DNA of 64,000 bases from Stenocarpella maydis (GCA_002270565.1 NQMI01000017.1:72150-136149); one strand, 5' to 3'. Counted from the stretch's first letter, positions 25,121-36,762 are shown. The notes: generated from the letters alone by a model not told the origin. Program-made: numbers and translations.

Positions 25121-27949
25121 ATGGCGCCTCAAACGCGCTCTCGCACATCAGGCGGCGCTGCACAGTCATCCATGGACGACACGGTGACTCGAACGGCCCC
25201 TGAAGCGTCATCCAGGCCATCGGCTGCCAAGAAACCCAAAGTATACCAGGGCTCCGGACGTGCCCCCAAACAGCTGCATTTCCCTGCCCGCAACAAAGCG
25301 ATACGCTCATACGGCAAGGGAAAGGCGCGTCGAAGTCTCACCTCAAAAACACCAGAGCAGTCTACCCTGACGCAGATTGGCTGGATACCAAGTACCTACC
25401 AGGAAGATGAAGACGAGATGGACGGGCTGATCGATCTTATCACGGACGAGGATGACGCCGAAAAGGCCAAGAAAAAGAAAGCGACGAGGAAAACCAGCAA
25501 GAGAAGGAAGACCACAGGAGACATGAACACAGTGCCCGGCTCCACAGCTGGCCCCAGCTTCCACACACAGACCTTGACCCAGATGCCATCATTCATGTCG
25601 GGACAGCAGCCGGAAGACGACGAGCCTGAGGACGACTTCAAGTTGGACGGCATCGACGATGAGCAAAGGGTTGCAACCAACATAACAGATAGCGACAGGA
25701 AATGGAAAGATTCATCGCCGCTGCAGGAGCGGAAGGAGCCGTCAACCCCCGAACGGCAAGAAGCCATCCGACAGCCTCCACCAGGAAGAACGCCCTCGCA
25801 TGTGTCTCAGACACCACGCAAACAAATCGTCGAACGCGATGTGATCCCTTCGTCCCAGCCGTCGCCCTTTACCCCTAACCTGGGAATTTCGGACCGGTAT
25901 TGGTCGCACATGGACCGGACGCCATTGAAGGAGAGGTCGACAAACGTCGATGCTCCAACGCCGACTATTAGCAGAAAGCGGCCCCGGACACTGGAAGTTA
26001 CGGATTCATGGAGCACTGTCAACGGTGGCATGAGCTCCAGCGCTCCTGGAGCGAAAGTTCATCGAAGTCCTCTGAAAGAGATAACCCTGACGAATGTGGC
26101 GGAAAGGAGTGTCATCTTAGGAGGGACTCCCGCCCGCGACAATGCATCTAATAGCCCAGGGGAATTCGAGAATTTGAACGAAGGTTCGGTGCTACGGACC
26201 GCTCCAGGAATGCAGACCTCTGAGAAGGGAGAAGTCCTCTCGCAGAAGTCGACAGGGCCAGCAGAGAACATTATACTTGATTCCGACGACGACTTTGACT
26301 CCGAGCTCGACGACGACAGCGGAGCCAATGATGAAGCTCCTGGGACGCCTACACCAGCGACCCGAGCAAATACTCAGGGGAAAATGGCACCCGCGGCGCA
26401 GGAAACTGCAGAAATGGGTCAGGCACCCCACGAATCTAATACAGTCCGATCTCAACGGCCTGCCGCTCAGCGTAACTCTACTCCCGATCCTCAACCCGAG
26501 GACGAGGAACCTGAACCTGAAACACCGAGCCCTTCGCCGCAGAGGCGAGCAAGCGTCTCCAGTGTGGTCGAAGCTGACAAGGAGACGCCTTTGTCCTCGC
26601 CGCAGAAGACGTCACCCGCTCTGCCATCAGCCAGGCGAACACAATTCAGCCATAAACAATCGGCACTGCCTGCTGTTTCCCCTCAAAAGAGCTCGCAGGT
26701 GGTACCGCCAGTTTCTCAGCTGGGTTTCAGATACAAATCGCAGGCTTTCGAGTCTCAGCGCGTCCCATTCGAGCGTATTCAACAGTTGGGGCCACAGACT
26801 GACCGGTCCGATATTATTGTCTCGGTCACTCACGAGCAGGCTGAGCAGATCGCAGATGGCAAGAAGACCCACGAGTTTCGAGACTATCGGATCCCTCAGA
26901 CTGTGGGGCGGATATGGACCTATATCACACGACCAGTTTGTGAGCTGAAATACATGGCGACCATTAGCGGCGCCAAAGAACCCGGGGAGATCTCCCACTT
27001 GGACCGAGGCGTTGGTAACGAAGAATTCAACAACGGCAAGGGTTCTAGGTTCGCATATGAGCTGAAGCAGGTTTACGAGCTCAACAACCCGGTACCCTTA
27101 GCCAGGATGAAGGAGAATGGCTGGGTGGAAGAGGCACCGGCCAGATATGTCTACATCCCGCCCGCTGTTCTAGGCGAGTTGATGGGAAACCTCAGATGTG
27201 AATTATTCCTAGAGGGCGAGCCCCAGTCAAGCCAGGCCGCAATATCGGTCTCCCAGGAGGTGGAGATGCAGCTGTGTAGTGACATTGCACACTCGACGCA
27301 AGTTGGCCACATGAGATCTTTACAAGTGCAGAGCCCGGGGCGTGAGCCAGCTGGCGAGGCGGACGTCATCCCGTCCAGCCAAGGAGACGATATGGAGGAG
27401 CTCACCAGCAGCCCACCTCGCGAAACTGTCTCCGCGAGGAACAAGCCGGTCTTTGCTAAGCCCTCCGTGCCGGCCAGCCGGTCGCAGAGAAGCATGTACT
27501 GGGTTGAGGATAGCCCCGTGGGCAGGCGGGCACAACAGGCGTCGCAGCAGGCCGAGGCTTACGCAGTGCGCCCGTCACAGGCCACGACGGCCAGCGCACC
27601 GTCCAGCCCTTCGCAGCAGCAGCCGCCCTACCGAGGCCAACCAATCTTGATCTCATCGCAGGATCAGCCATCCATACCTGTCTCGCCACCCACGAAAGCC
27701 GCCCCGCCAGGGATCGGCCGCGGGTCCAGCTTTCTCGTGTCGGACCTCGGGCAGGACGGGGAGGACGGCGTCGTGGGCGACAGCCCCCTGCGGAGGCGGG
27801 GAGTCGAGATGCAGAGCTCCCCTGCCCCAATTGGCTCGTCGCAGAGCGCCCTCTCGCTGGGGAGCGGGGAGCCGGACAGCCTGCTGGATGATTCGAGAGT
27901 GAGGCAACCGCCGGATGTTGTGTGGGACTCTGAGGAGGAGATTGATTGA
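25121..27949 (+). CDS. Large disordered nuclear-type protein with an ASCH/PUA-like domain
   Basis: One exon, 942 residues from the first ATG at 25121, which follows a good leader (GACAATGG). Residues 1-550 are disordered, rich in Ser, Pro, Glu and Lys, with basic patches such as KKKKATRKTSKRRK that look like nuclear localisation signals, and repeated SP/TP and SQ/TQ sites. Residues about 555-700 form the only clear domain: SDIIVSVTHEQAEQIADGKK and THEFRDYRIPQTVGRIWTYI. This is the pattern of ASCH domains (a beta strand, a GKKT/EFR turn and a later 'W-Y' strand), a PUA-like RNA/nucleotide-binding fold. Residues 700-942 are again disordered, with several SSQ, SSP and QSS motifs. Many S/T-Q sites suggest regulation by DNA-damage kinases, which is inference. 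Function is not known to me; related fungal proteins are sometimes labelled AT DNA-binding, but I see no AT-hook core. Confidence 0.8.
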   Translation: MAPQTRSRTSGGAAQSSMDDTVTRTAPEASSRPSAAKKPKVYQGSGRAPKQLHFPARNKAIRSYGKGKARRSLTSKTPEQSTLTQIGWIPSTYQEDEDEMDGLIDLITDEDDAEKAKKKKATRKTSKRRKTTGDMNTVPGSTAGPSFHTQTLTQMPSFMSGQQPEDDEPEDDFKLDGIDDEQRVATNITDSDRKWKDSSPLQERKEPSTPERQEAIRQPPPGRTPSHVSQTPRKQIVERDVIPSSQPSPFTPNLGISDRYWSHMDRTPLKERSTNVDAPTPTISRKRPRTLEVTDSWSTVNGGMSSSAPGAKVHRSPLKEITLTNVAERSVILGGTPARDNASNSPGEFENLNEGSVLRTAPGMQTSEKGEVLSQKSTGPAENIILDSDDDFDSELDDDSGANDEAPGTPTPATRANTQGKMAPAAQETAEMGQAPHESNTVRSQRPAAQRNSTPDPQPEDEEPEPETPSPSPQRRASVSSVVEADKETPLSSPQKTSPALPSARRTQFSHKQSALPAVSPQKSSQVVPPVSQLGFRYKSQAFESQRVPFERIQQLGPQTDRSDIIVSVTHEQAEQIADGKKTHEFRDYRIPQTVGRIWTYITRPVCELKYMATISGAKEPGEISHLDRGVGNEEFNNGKGSRFAYELKQVYELNNPVPLARMKENGWVEEAPARYVYIPPAVLGELMGNLRCELFLEGEPQSSQAAISVSQEVEMQLCSDIAHSTQVGHMRSLQVQSPGREPAGEADVIPSSQGDDMEELTSSPPRETVSARNKPVFAKPSVPASRSQRSMYWVEDSPVGRRAQQASQQAEAYAVRPSQATTASAPSSPSQQQPPYRGQPILISSQDQPSIPVSPPTKAAPPGIGRGSSFLVSDLGQDGEDGVVGDSPLRRRGVEMQSSPAPIGSSQSALSLGSGEPDSLLDDSRVRQPPDVVWDSEEEID

Positions 27950-29224
27950 TGTTCTACTGTGTTTCTCTCCAGCGTCAGAGGTACGCGGGCCTATTGTGTT
28001 TAAGAATATGGACAGGCCGGCGTTGGGTCAATTGTTTCGGTTGAGATCTGAGGACTACAAACCGTGAGCCTAAACATGTCGCTTTGCTGCGCCCTGATCT
28101 GTGGGGCTTCATGCGTGCTCGGAGGCTTGTGGAGCATAGAGGTAGCTAGATAGCTTGTGGATGGAAGGCTTGATTTGTACATATTGATACCCGCAGACAG
28201 CATGAGAACCAGGCAGGCGTTTGATGGTATTGCGGCCTCTCGAGACGACTTGGGTAGATACTAGCCGCCTTGAGCTACATCACGAGTGTGCACAGGTCTA
28301 CAAGTGAGGTTTGGCTAGGGAGCATACTGACTGCCGGTCTATCGCCGAAGCCTTTATACCAGGTATGACATTGCGGCACCGATATTTATAGACATTCAGG
28401 ACGATGAAGAGAGGCTGATGAAGTGAGCTGGCATTCTAAACCACCGAAAGGCAAGACGGAGAAGGGAGAAAGGAGGTCAACGCGGATGCTATACGCTGAA
28501 TGGGATGCTGTTCTATTGAATATACATACCATATACCCTACCTGAGGTTATTCCCATGGGAGGTCTGTAGGATGGAGCTCCTTGTGTCATCGGACGAGCT
28601 TAATCCAGAAGAAGAATGCTGACTAGGCATAAGACTGCTGTGCTCCAGCCTGGGGGGCAGTCACAGTATGACAAACCCGCGTGAGCTTACCTAGCACAGG
28701 ATTGGTTGCGTGTGGCAGTGCCGACACAAACTGGCCTTGGCCTGGACGGATGAGGAGACGATTTCCACGGGACGCGCTGGCAAGGCTGCGGAAAACAGGT
28801 TCGAGGCCATACTCCACCTATTGCGCTGCATTGTCAGGCCTAGCCACTTTCCTTGGACCTGGCTGTGGCTGGAAAATTGCTGGGCGGGTGTGTTGGAGAA
28901 GCGACCCAGCATGTCATGGTTTCACGCACGCGGGTATGACCTCATCTCACAGCTCCACACCAGCGTCCCAGCCCGCTCAATACTGGACGCCCTGACGAGT
29001 TTCTGTCTCCCTCGCTGGAAGTAAATATCGGTACGGGACCACGGTCATGCCTCTGGGGTGGACTTGTCGCGGCTTCGCACTTCACTACGAGGCACCATCT
29101 CAGTCCAATGACTGTCAGCCAGACCTCACTTGAGCCGAATCGAGGCTTCACCTGAACTGGTCTCACACACCCACCGCTGTACTTGCACCCACTTACACCC
29201 TGCAGATCCAGAAGACACGCAAGC
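27950..29224. other. Intergenic region
   Basis: No gene recognised. The sequence is of ordinary composition, without repeats. Confidence 0.5.
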
Positions 29225-32200
29225 ATGGCAGAACAGCCACAGGACTTCGACGAGCAACACTCGCGAAGATCGCATATGGGGCCCCACTCCGGCGGTCATC
29301 CTATCCCAACTATCCAGGGCTACAAACAGCACAGGAGAGACTTGAACGACAGGCAGCAGCAGACAGAGGCGGCCCAGGAGGGTCCCGAGGACGAGTCGAA
29401 GCCCAGGAGGGCCTTCGAATCAGTCAAGGCCATTTTCAAGGGCGAGGATGAGCCCAAGGGTACCCACGAGCCATACCCATCGACAAATCGCCATTATGTC
29501 GTGCCACCAGGCCAGGAGCCCCACGGCCCGCAGTCTCAGGCTAAACAGTTCCGAGATCAGGAACAAATGCCGGAGCACGAAGACCAACAGAAGCCAGAGG
29601 ACGAGAAAGGTGTGGATATCCGTCAGTTTGACGACTCAAGCCAGGAGAACGACCAGCAATCTCAAAAGGCACAGCAACAGCAGAAGAAACCAAAGAATGG
29701 GGACTCGCAGAAGACTGCCACCGAGCAGGTAGCCAGCTCCACCGATCCCAAGGAAAAGCGGAAGGCCATGAAGAAGAGCAAACGCCAGACCGGAGGTCGC
29801 GAGGTCACAGATCCAGTCACCCACCTCCCCATCGTGATCTACGATCAGACCGAAAAGGACCTGAAGTCTGTACCCGAGAACGAACCAGAGCCCGGCGAGC
29901 ACCACACAACGGCCACCGGCCCACAGGCCGCCTCAAAGCCTGACGAGGATCTCGAGAAGGAGTGGGACATGGGACAGCGTGGCCACAACGGGATCCAGAA
30001 GCTGTTCCCGCCCCCCAAGTTCGCCGACCTCAAGGATGAGCTTGCCTCGGCGTATCAGTCCACCGTCCAGGCGGGCCTCTCGGTCATCGGTATCGCCGCC
30101 GCCGCCCCGTTCCTGATGTCGCCCCTCCAGGGCCACCTGGTCCCTCACTGGTCGACGCTGCTCACCGTGTTGGGCTTCCTCTCCGTCACCTTCGGCACCG
30201 CCTGGGGCATGGGAGAGTGGATCTCAAAGAAGGTGGACGAAATCGTTGAGGATGAGATATGGGATGCCTCCAGGCGGGAGGAGGAGGCCATGGTAGGCAG
30301 CGATGCTGAGCTGCCCGAGTCGGTGGAGTGGCTCAACAGTTTCGTGGCTTCGGTATGGCCTCTCGTCAACCCGGACTTGTTCTCGTCTTTGATAGACATG
30401 GTGGAGGATATCATGCAGGCATCTCTTCCAAAACTCGTCAAGATGGTTTCTGTCGATGACATGGGCCAAGGAAACCAGTCACTACGGATACTGGGGGTTC
30501 GTTGGCTACCCACCGGAGCTGCCAGCCGTACCGTCGGCCCCAATGGCAAGCTGGAAGAGCCGCAGAATAACAAGACGAGCGATCGCACAAACCCGCAAGC
30601 TGCGCAGGAGGAAGCGGCCGAGGACGACACCTCTGGTGCAAAACAAGAAGGCGGAAATGACGACGACAAAAACAAGACCAAGGAGCAGGAGCAGTCCGAG
30701 GCTGCGATGCGCGAGGGGATGGAGGCCGAGGAGGGCGACTTCGTCAACCTGGAACTTGCATTGGCGTACCGCAGCCGGGCTACGGGCAAGTCTATCAGGG
30801 CAAAGGCCAAGAACGCACACATATTGTTGAAGTTCTACCCCCTTGGTGGTGTGGCCTTGCCGGTCTGGGTCGAGCTTAGGGGTTTCATCGCGACCCTGCG
30901 CCTGCGACTACAGCTCACAGTAAGTCTTTTGGTTACACGTCCGAGAGGGACTCCCTACACTTCTCTGTGCTAACCTTCAGCCAGCCCGACCCACCCTTTG
31001 TCAGCCTCTGTACCCTGACCTTCCTTGGACAGCCCAAGGCCTCACTGTCATGCGTCCCGCTATCGAAGCACGGGCTTGACTTGATGGACGTACCAATGTT
31101 GTCCTCTTTCGTTCAGTCGGCCATCGATGCCGCTCTGGCCGAGTATGTTGCGCCCAAGAGTCTCACCCTGAACCTCAAGGATATGCTCGTTGGCGAGGAC
31201 TTCAAGAAGAACACCACAGCTCATGGCGTGGTATTTATCTTAATCAAGCGCGCCCGTGGCTTCAAGCAAGGAGATGGTGGTCTCGGGTCCTCAGGGGGTT
31301 CCAGTGATGCCTATGTCTCCGTCGGCTGGGGTAAATTCGGCAAAACGGTGGCCACGACCCGGATTATTGAGAACACACAAGAGCCCGACTGGCACGAATA
31401 CGCCAATATCCTGGTGTCGGCGGAGGAGCTGAATGCCGAGGAGAAGCTGCGGCTGCAGCTCTGGGATTCAGATAAACATACCGCAGATGATGACCTGGGC
31501 CGAGTCGAGGTGGACCTCAAGAAACTAATGAACACACCCGAGAGCCACAATCAGATGCAGGATCGCGAAGACCGCTTTACAGGCCAAGACCCTGACGAGC
31601 AAATGCCTGGCACGCTGCAGTGGTCTGTCGGGTATTTCTCCAAGGTCAGGATCCTGCGGCAGCAGCTCGAGCAGCAGACTGTGAATGAGAACATCCGCAC
31701 CCAGGAGCAGCTCAAGGAGTACGTGTCTGAGGAGTCAGCCAGGAAACTCAGGGAGGCTGGCAAGGCACCCGACGACGAGGAGCTCCACCAGCAGCGGGTC
31801 CAGGATTATGCCGAACTTGAGGACAACATGATCATTTCTGCGCCTCCGCCACAGGAATTCCCCTCTGGTATCCTCAGCGTGCAGATCCACAACATCACAG
31901 GCCTGGAGGTCCAGAAGCTGCGTAAGCGAAACAACAAGAACGACGATTCGGATGTTGACGAGGAAACGGAGACGGATGACGATATGCCCGACAGCTACTG
32001 CAACATCATAGTGAACCATAAGAAGATTTATCGAACCCGCACGAAGCCAAAGAACTCCAAGCCATTCTTCAACGCCGGTACGGAAAGGTTCATCAGGGAC
32101 TGGCGAAACTGTGAGGTCATCGTCTCCGTCCGCGATGCCCGCGAGCGCGAGGACGACCCCCTGATCGGCATAGTGTACCTACCAATTGGCAAGCTCCTCA

Positions 32201-33366
32201 AAGACAGGAGCCAGGTGATGCAGATGTTCCCACTGGTCGGCGGTATCGGCTTCGGGCGGGCCCGTATTTCGATTGTCTGGCGAAGTGTCGAGCTCAAGCT
32301 TCCTCCGAACCTGCTGGGGTGGGACTATGGGACGGTTGAACTCAGAGGCCCGGTCCGGGTCAAGGGACGACTTCCAGAGAAAGCTACCAAGAGCCGGCTC
32401 AAGATCCGGAGCGACCTCGGGAGAACAAAGATGTATCCCAATGACAGCCAGGGAGAGTGGGTGGTCAAGGGCAAGGCCGGCAGAACCCAGAGCGCATTCC
32501 TGCCTGTGCGCAAGCGGTACGCCTCGGCGCTGGTTTTCGAGTTCCGCGAGTCGGTGCTCGGACCGGACAAGTCGCCTGCCTTTGCGGTACTGTGGCTGCG
32601 TGACCTCGTCGACGAGGAGACTGAAACAAAGATACTGAAGGTGTGGAGAGGCGGCAAGCAGCAGATTGCCAGGGCTGAGTCGAACTGCGACTACAATGGT
32701 ACGGAGGAAGGCGAGCAGCCACTCGGTGAGATCGAGATGGAGCTCAAATTCTGGCGAGGTCTCTCCGGGTACCACAAACGCTTCGCCGCGTCATCCACGA
32801 GGGGCAATATGAAGCAAGTGATGGAGTGCCTGGACTCTATATCGGACGAGAATCTCATCAACGACGATGACGAGGTCGACGAAGAGGATTACGAGGACTC
32901 CAGCTCGGAGAACTCCCGCAGCAGTGACGACAAGGCGGCCAAGAAGAGACTCAAGGTGCACACAAACGACGACTCCTCGGCAGCCGAGGACCGGGACTCT
33001 GGCGCGGACAGCTCGGGGGCCGAGGAGAAAAGGCAGGGGTCCAACTCGAAGTTCTCGCTGTCGAACCTTCGGAAGGCACCCAAGAAGATCCTGCGCAACC
33101 CCGTAGAAGGAACTACGTCCACTGCGGCAGGTGTAATCGCCCCCGGCCACAACGACCCAGACGATGGGTCGCGGGGGATGCGCAACCAGCTGCGCGACTA
33201 CAAGGACCACCACAAGCAGCTGCACCGCAAGCACCGCGGCATCATGCAGTGGCGCGCTGCGCGCGAGGTCGACCACCTCGGGAGCAAGTTGAGCAGCCTG
33301 AAGGGCAGTGTCGGCGGGTTGTTCAAGCATGGCGAGAAGGGTGACGAGGTTGAGACAGAAGTGTAG
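29225..33366 (+). CDS. mug190: Tricalbin-like SMP and C2 domain protein (Mug190 family)
   Basis: Exons 29225-30919 and 30985-33366, phase 0; 1358 residues. The 65-bp intron has donor GTAAGT and branch TGCTAAC; of two AG acceptors four bases apart, the second keeps the reading frame and gives LQLTPDPPFVSL. Order of parts: disordered Gln/Glu/Lys-rich head (1-275); two hydrophobic segments (about 281-300 and 311-333) forming a hairpin ER anchor; an SMP-type lipid-transfer domain (about 365-635) starting ESVEWLNSFVASVWPLVNPD; C2A (about 644-780) with SSDAYVSVGW and TQEPDWHE; C2B (about 857-1000) starting SGILSVQIHNITGLEV; then an acidic and basic tail. This is the layout of fission yeast Mug190 and of tricalbins, which tether ER to plasma membrane and move lipids. 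C2B lacks several acidic Ca-binding positions, so Ca dependence is uncertain. No break is seen. Confidence 0.92.
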
Positions 33367-34369
33367 GATGGGAATGTGGATAAACTGTCAAAGGGGGCCT
33401 GGAGATTGATATCACGAGCCGGAAGTCCTGGGCGAGGCACATCTTGGAAGGGCATTAATCATGTCTGGCCTAAATTGCTGCGTTCGTTGGTCGCAAGTCA
33501 GCAGCTCCTGTGCATGCAGATGAGGAGGCCGATAATGGGTAGTTAGGTGACCACAGCACGAAGCTTAATTTACTTTTCATACCCATAGTCCGGGTGATCC
33601 TCGGAAACTAGACCCCGGCCGGAATTCTGATGCCGAATAGCCTCGCATCAGGTAACTTTTTATTGGATGAGCCCTTGTAGGAATGCATAAGTCAACAAGC
33701 CAGTCTTGAGATAAAGTTCTATAATACAAGAACGCGTGGGCCGGGACAGTCCCAAGATATCTTGCCAGGTTGGGTTTGCCTAACCTGTAAGGTGACCTCT
33801 CTTAGTTGTATGAATCCGTGCAGGTCTGGATGTTGTCTTGGCTCCATAGGCACATGATTTTTTGGGACTTGGGCACAATCGGGGCTGGTGTTTCGTACTT
33901 TTCGAGTCATAGAGGCCATGTGTATATTCGACCTGACAAATGTCAGAAACAGTCAAGTTGGCAGTGAAGAAGAAGAGACCATCCTACAGTTGGGACGGAA
34001 GATCGACACGTTGCAATATCACGATCGGTTGTGGCAGCGGGAGCTATCCAATTCCCGTGGCCAGATGTAGCACGTTTTTGTTCATTCCTGCAACCACTTT
34101 AGAATCTTGTGATAAGAGTTTATCCAATACCAGGAAAGCGAGAGACCCGTCGACAACCTCCAGGGCCCCGCAACGCAGGGTCTCGCTTCTGATCCTTTTT
34201 TCCAGGCAAGGGGGCCCAGAAAACGCCATGGATTGGAATGGACATGAGGCCACAAAGATGGTGCCTCGTCAGCCCCCTCAAGGGAGCCCTCGGGCCAGGG
34301 AGGGCGGGGGTATTAATTGGGACGTGGCAGTTCTCGATGCGCAGCGCCGATGGGATCGGCAGGAAAATC
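33367..34369. other. Intergenic region
   Basis: 3' flank of the mug190-like gene and promoter of the phosphoesterase gene. A short AT-rich segment at about 33550-33730. No gene seen. Confidence 0.5.
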
Positions 34370-35786
34370 ATGTCTTTGTTCGCCTTTGCTGCGGTGCTTT
34401 GGCTCATTGCCCCCTCGCTGCAGGCAGTCTTGCCAGCAAGATACGTCTCCTCCAACAGCAGCAGTCCGTTCGGTTCTCTGAAGTTTCGACACGATGGCAC
34501 ATTCCTGATATCAATCTTCGAGGACCTTCACTTTGGTGAGAGTAAGGAACCCATATCATCCCAAAGGTTTCCGTTGTGGGCTCTCAAGGGTTGACATTGT
34601 GGCAACTGCCTCAGACGCCTGGGACTCGTGGGGCCCTCAACAAGATATCAACACCGTCAAGGCCATAAATAAGGTTCTCGACTATGAGCCCCCACAGCTA
34701 GTCATACTCAACGGCGACCTCATCACCGGCGAGAACACATTCAAGGAGAATGCCACAACCTACGTGGACCAGATTGTTGGGCCTCTTGTCAGGCGCAACC
34801 TCACCTGGGCGTCCACATATGGCAACCACGATAGTGATTATAATCTTTCGCGCAAGGGCATCCTGGAGCGCGAGATGTCATGGCACAACTCACGCACAAA
34901 GAGCATGGTGCCGGGACCACAAGCCGGCGTCACCAATTACTACCTTCCTGTCTATCCGTCAAACTGCACCCCCCCGGACGCGCCATCGACGGCAGCACCG
35001 GCAGCACCGTGCGCCCCGGAGCTGATCCTCTGGTTCTTCGACAGCCGCGGCGGCCACGCCTACCAGGAGCTCCACGCCGACGGGGTTCGGGTGGGCCTGC
35101 CGAACTGGGTGGACACGAGCGTGGTGGACTGGTTCCAGCAGACGAACGCGGAGCTGATCGCCCGCCACGGGTGCAGGGTGATCCCCTCGCTGGCGTTTGT
35201 CCACATCCCCACCCGCGCCTCGCAGGCGCTACAGACCACGCTCGGGGTGGACCCCAGCCTCCAGCCGGGCGCCAACGACGACTACCCTGTTGCGGCGCAG
35301 GGCCAGGGCTGGTGTGCTGACGGGAGGGACGATGGGGCTTGTGAATACGGCGGCCAGGACGTGCCGTTCATGCAGGCCATCACGACGACCAAGGGGCTCA
35401 TGGGTGTGTTTTCTGGGCATGACCATGGTATAAGCATCACCACCCGCGTATGTTCCGGACTTGAACTGACGCAGTCCTCTTCTTACAGGCGACACGTGGT
35501 GTTACAAGTGGGAAGGCGTGCTGCCGGGCATGACAGTTGACGGCAACGGACTGAACGTGTGCTTCGGGCAGCACTCGGGCTACGGTGGGTACGGCAATTG
35601 GGTCAGGGGCTCGAGGCAGATCCTGGTGTCTCAAAGCAGCTCAAGGAGCTGGTTGTCGACACCTGGGTCCGGACCGAACTTGGAACGGTGATTGGGTCAG
35701 TGTCCCTCAACTCGACATACGGGGCGGACCTGTACCCCGAAACGCCAATCAAGAAGACATATTGTCCTACTTGTCACTATTCATGA
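34370..35786 (+). pseudogene. Secreted calcineurin-like metallophosphoesterase, frameshifted near the 3' end
   Basis: Exons 34370-34541, 34615-35427 and 35489 onward, with clean introns (GTAAGG..CAG, 72 bp; GTATAA..CAG, 61 bp). It begins with a signal peptide, MSLFAFAAVLWLIAPSLQA. All metallophosphoesterase motifs are present: DLH in FEDLHFGENAWDSWGPQQD, NGDLITG, YGNHDSD, VHIPT and GHDHGDTWCYKW. The family is that of fungal Dcr2/Sia1-like phosphatases and secreted phosphodiesterases; substrate unknown. In exon 3 the frame runs correctly through GQHSGYGGYGNWVRGSRQIL, then turns into nonsense and stops at 35691. The expected C-terminus (KQLKELVVDTWVRTE, ending YCPTCHYS at 35786) lies in another frame, so one base is missing or two are extra at about 35620-35635. 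It may be a true inactivating change or a sequence error; the core domain would still be made. It is the last gene before the repeat block. Confidence 0.8.
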
Positions 35787-36169
35787 CTTTAGGCTGCCGG
35801 GTTCGGGAATTGAGGTGACTATCTAAATTATGCATTGTTTTCCCTCTAGATACCACAGATAAGGCAATAAGCGACTGCGTGCTGCTCCTTGCTTCCATTC
35901 CTCCACAGGATCCGTCGCACATGCTGAATCTAGTCCCATAGAGGAGCATGGGCATGGTAAGTTTAGTATCTCGCTAATTCATATGTTGTAAATTAATTCA
36001 ATTTAATATTATTCTTTATAAAAAAAGACTAGGAAGGAAAGAGAAAGTTAATAACTCCCATGATATGGCTGTCAACGCTTATATTCATAAAGGATAGAGA
36101 TTTACGGAACACGTAATGGAGAATACAGAGGTACATTCAGCGTACGCCACCCGCGGTCATTTTACATGC
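35787..36169. other. Transition into AT-rich repeat region
   Basis: Composition turns AT-rich after about 35.8 kb. No gene; weakly degenerate sequence may continue the lyase remnant on the minus strand. Confidence 0.4.
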
Positions 36170-36562
36170 ACACTCAGAAACGTACCCTGATACGATTGGC
36201 CAGGTATGCTTGATTCGTCACTTGTTACAAGCCAGCTGTGGCTGCCATTAGGTCCCTCACGCTCACTTCGTGTCACCGTGGTCAGCGAGTGCGCAAATCC
36301 AAATTTGAAGCAGAGAAGCACTTACTTCCTCCATAGGGGTCATTCCCGTATGATAGAATCTGTCTTTCCTTAAGAATGAGCCCAATTCCATCATACTTCT
36401 TCGCAAACATGCCCTCGTCACGCAAGCATAAGACGCCACCCATGTTGGCCAACCCATCCTTCTTCAGGCTGATGGTGAAGCCCTCAACATAGGAGAACAT
36501 CTCTTTGACAATCTCAGAGATCGTCTTGTCTGCATAGCCAGTTTCAAAACGCTGGATGGAGT
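36170..36562 (-). pseudogene. Remnant of a tyrosine phenol-lyase / tryptophanase-type gene
   Basis: On the minus strand a frame reads RFETGYADKTISEIVKEMFS and then SLKKDGLANMGGVLCL. This matches the beta-eliminating lyase family (PF01212 group), where the second Lys of SxKKD binds pyridoxal phosphate. An intron of 60 bp (36266-36325; donor GTAAGT, branch GCTGAC, acceptor AAG) then joins PYGG to MSVRDLMAATAGL, as in tyrosine phenol-lyases. A TAA at 36225-36227 follows, in a position where CAA would fit, and QVTNQAYLANRIR continues the family match. Everything upstream of the RYSI at about 36560 and everything downstream of about 36170 is missing or unrecognisable. So it is an internal piece of a gene, with at least one RIP-type stop. 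It sits immediately left of the copia insertion. Confidence 0.75.
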
Positions 36563-36599
36563 AACGGGGGGGGCCCACATTCGCCGCACCCCCTGTTCC

Positions 36600-36754
36600 T
36601 GTGGAACAGCCATGTGTCCTAAGCACTCTGAATTCATAGAAGTAAACTCGCCTTAAGGTCTAAGTTTCTAGAAAAGAACAAAACAAATAAAAGAAGCTTT
36701 TATAAGCACAGGACACGCTTGATTTCAGGGTTAGGGGCAGCATTCTATTCAACA
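36600..36754 (-). repeat. 3' LTR of the copia element (155 bp)
   Basis: Forward strand starts TGTGGAACAGCC and ends ATTCAACA. It matches the copy at 46012-46166 along its whole length with scattered transitions. A TATA-like GCTTATAAAAGC is present on the minus strand (about 36695-36706). Flanked on the left by GTTCC. Confidence 0.88.
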
Positions 36755-36762
36755 CACCCCCT
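36755..36762 (-). other. Polypurine tract (AGGGGGTG on minus strand)
   Basis: Directly adjoins the start of the 3' LTR on the minus strand, the expected place for plus-strand priming. A second copy of the same tract is at 38389-38396. Confidence 0.65.
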
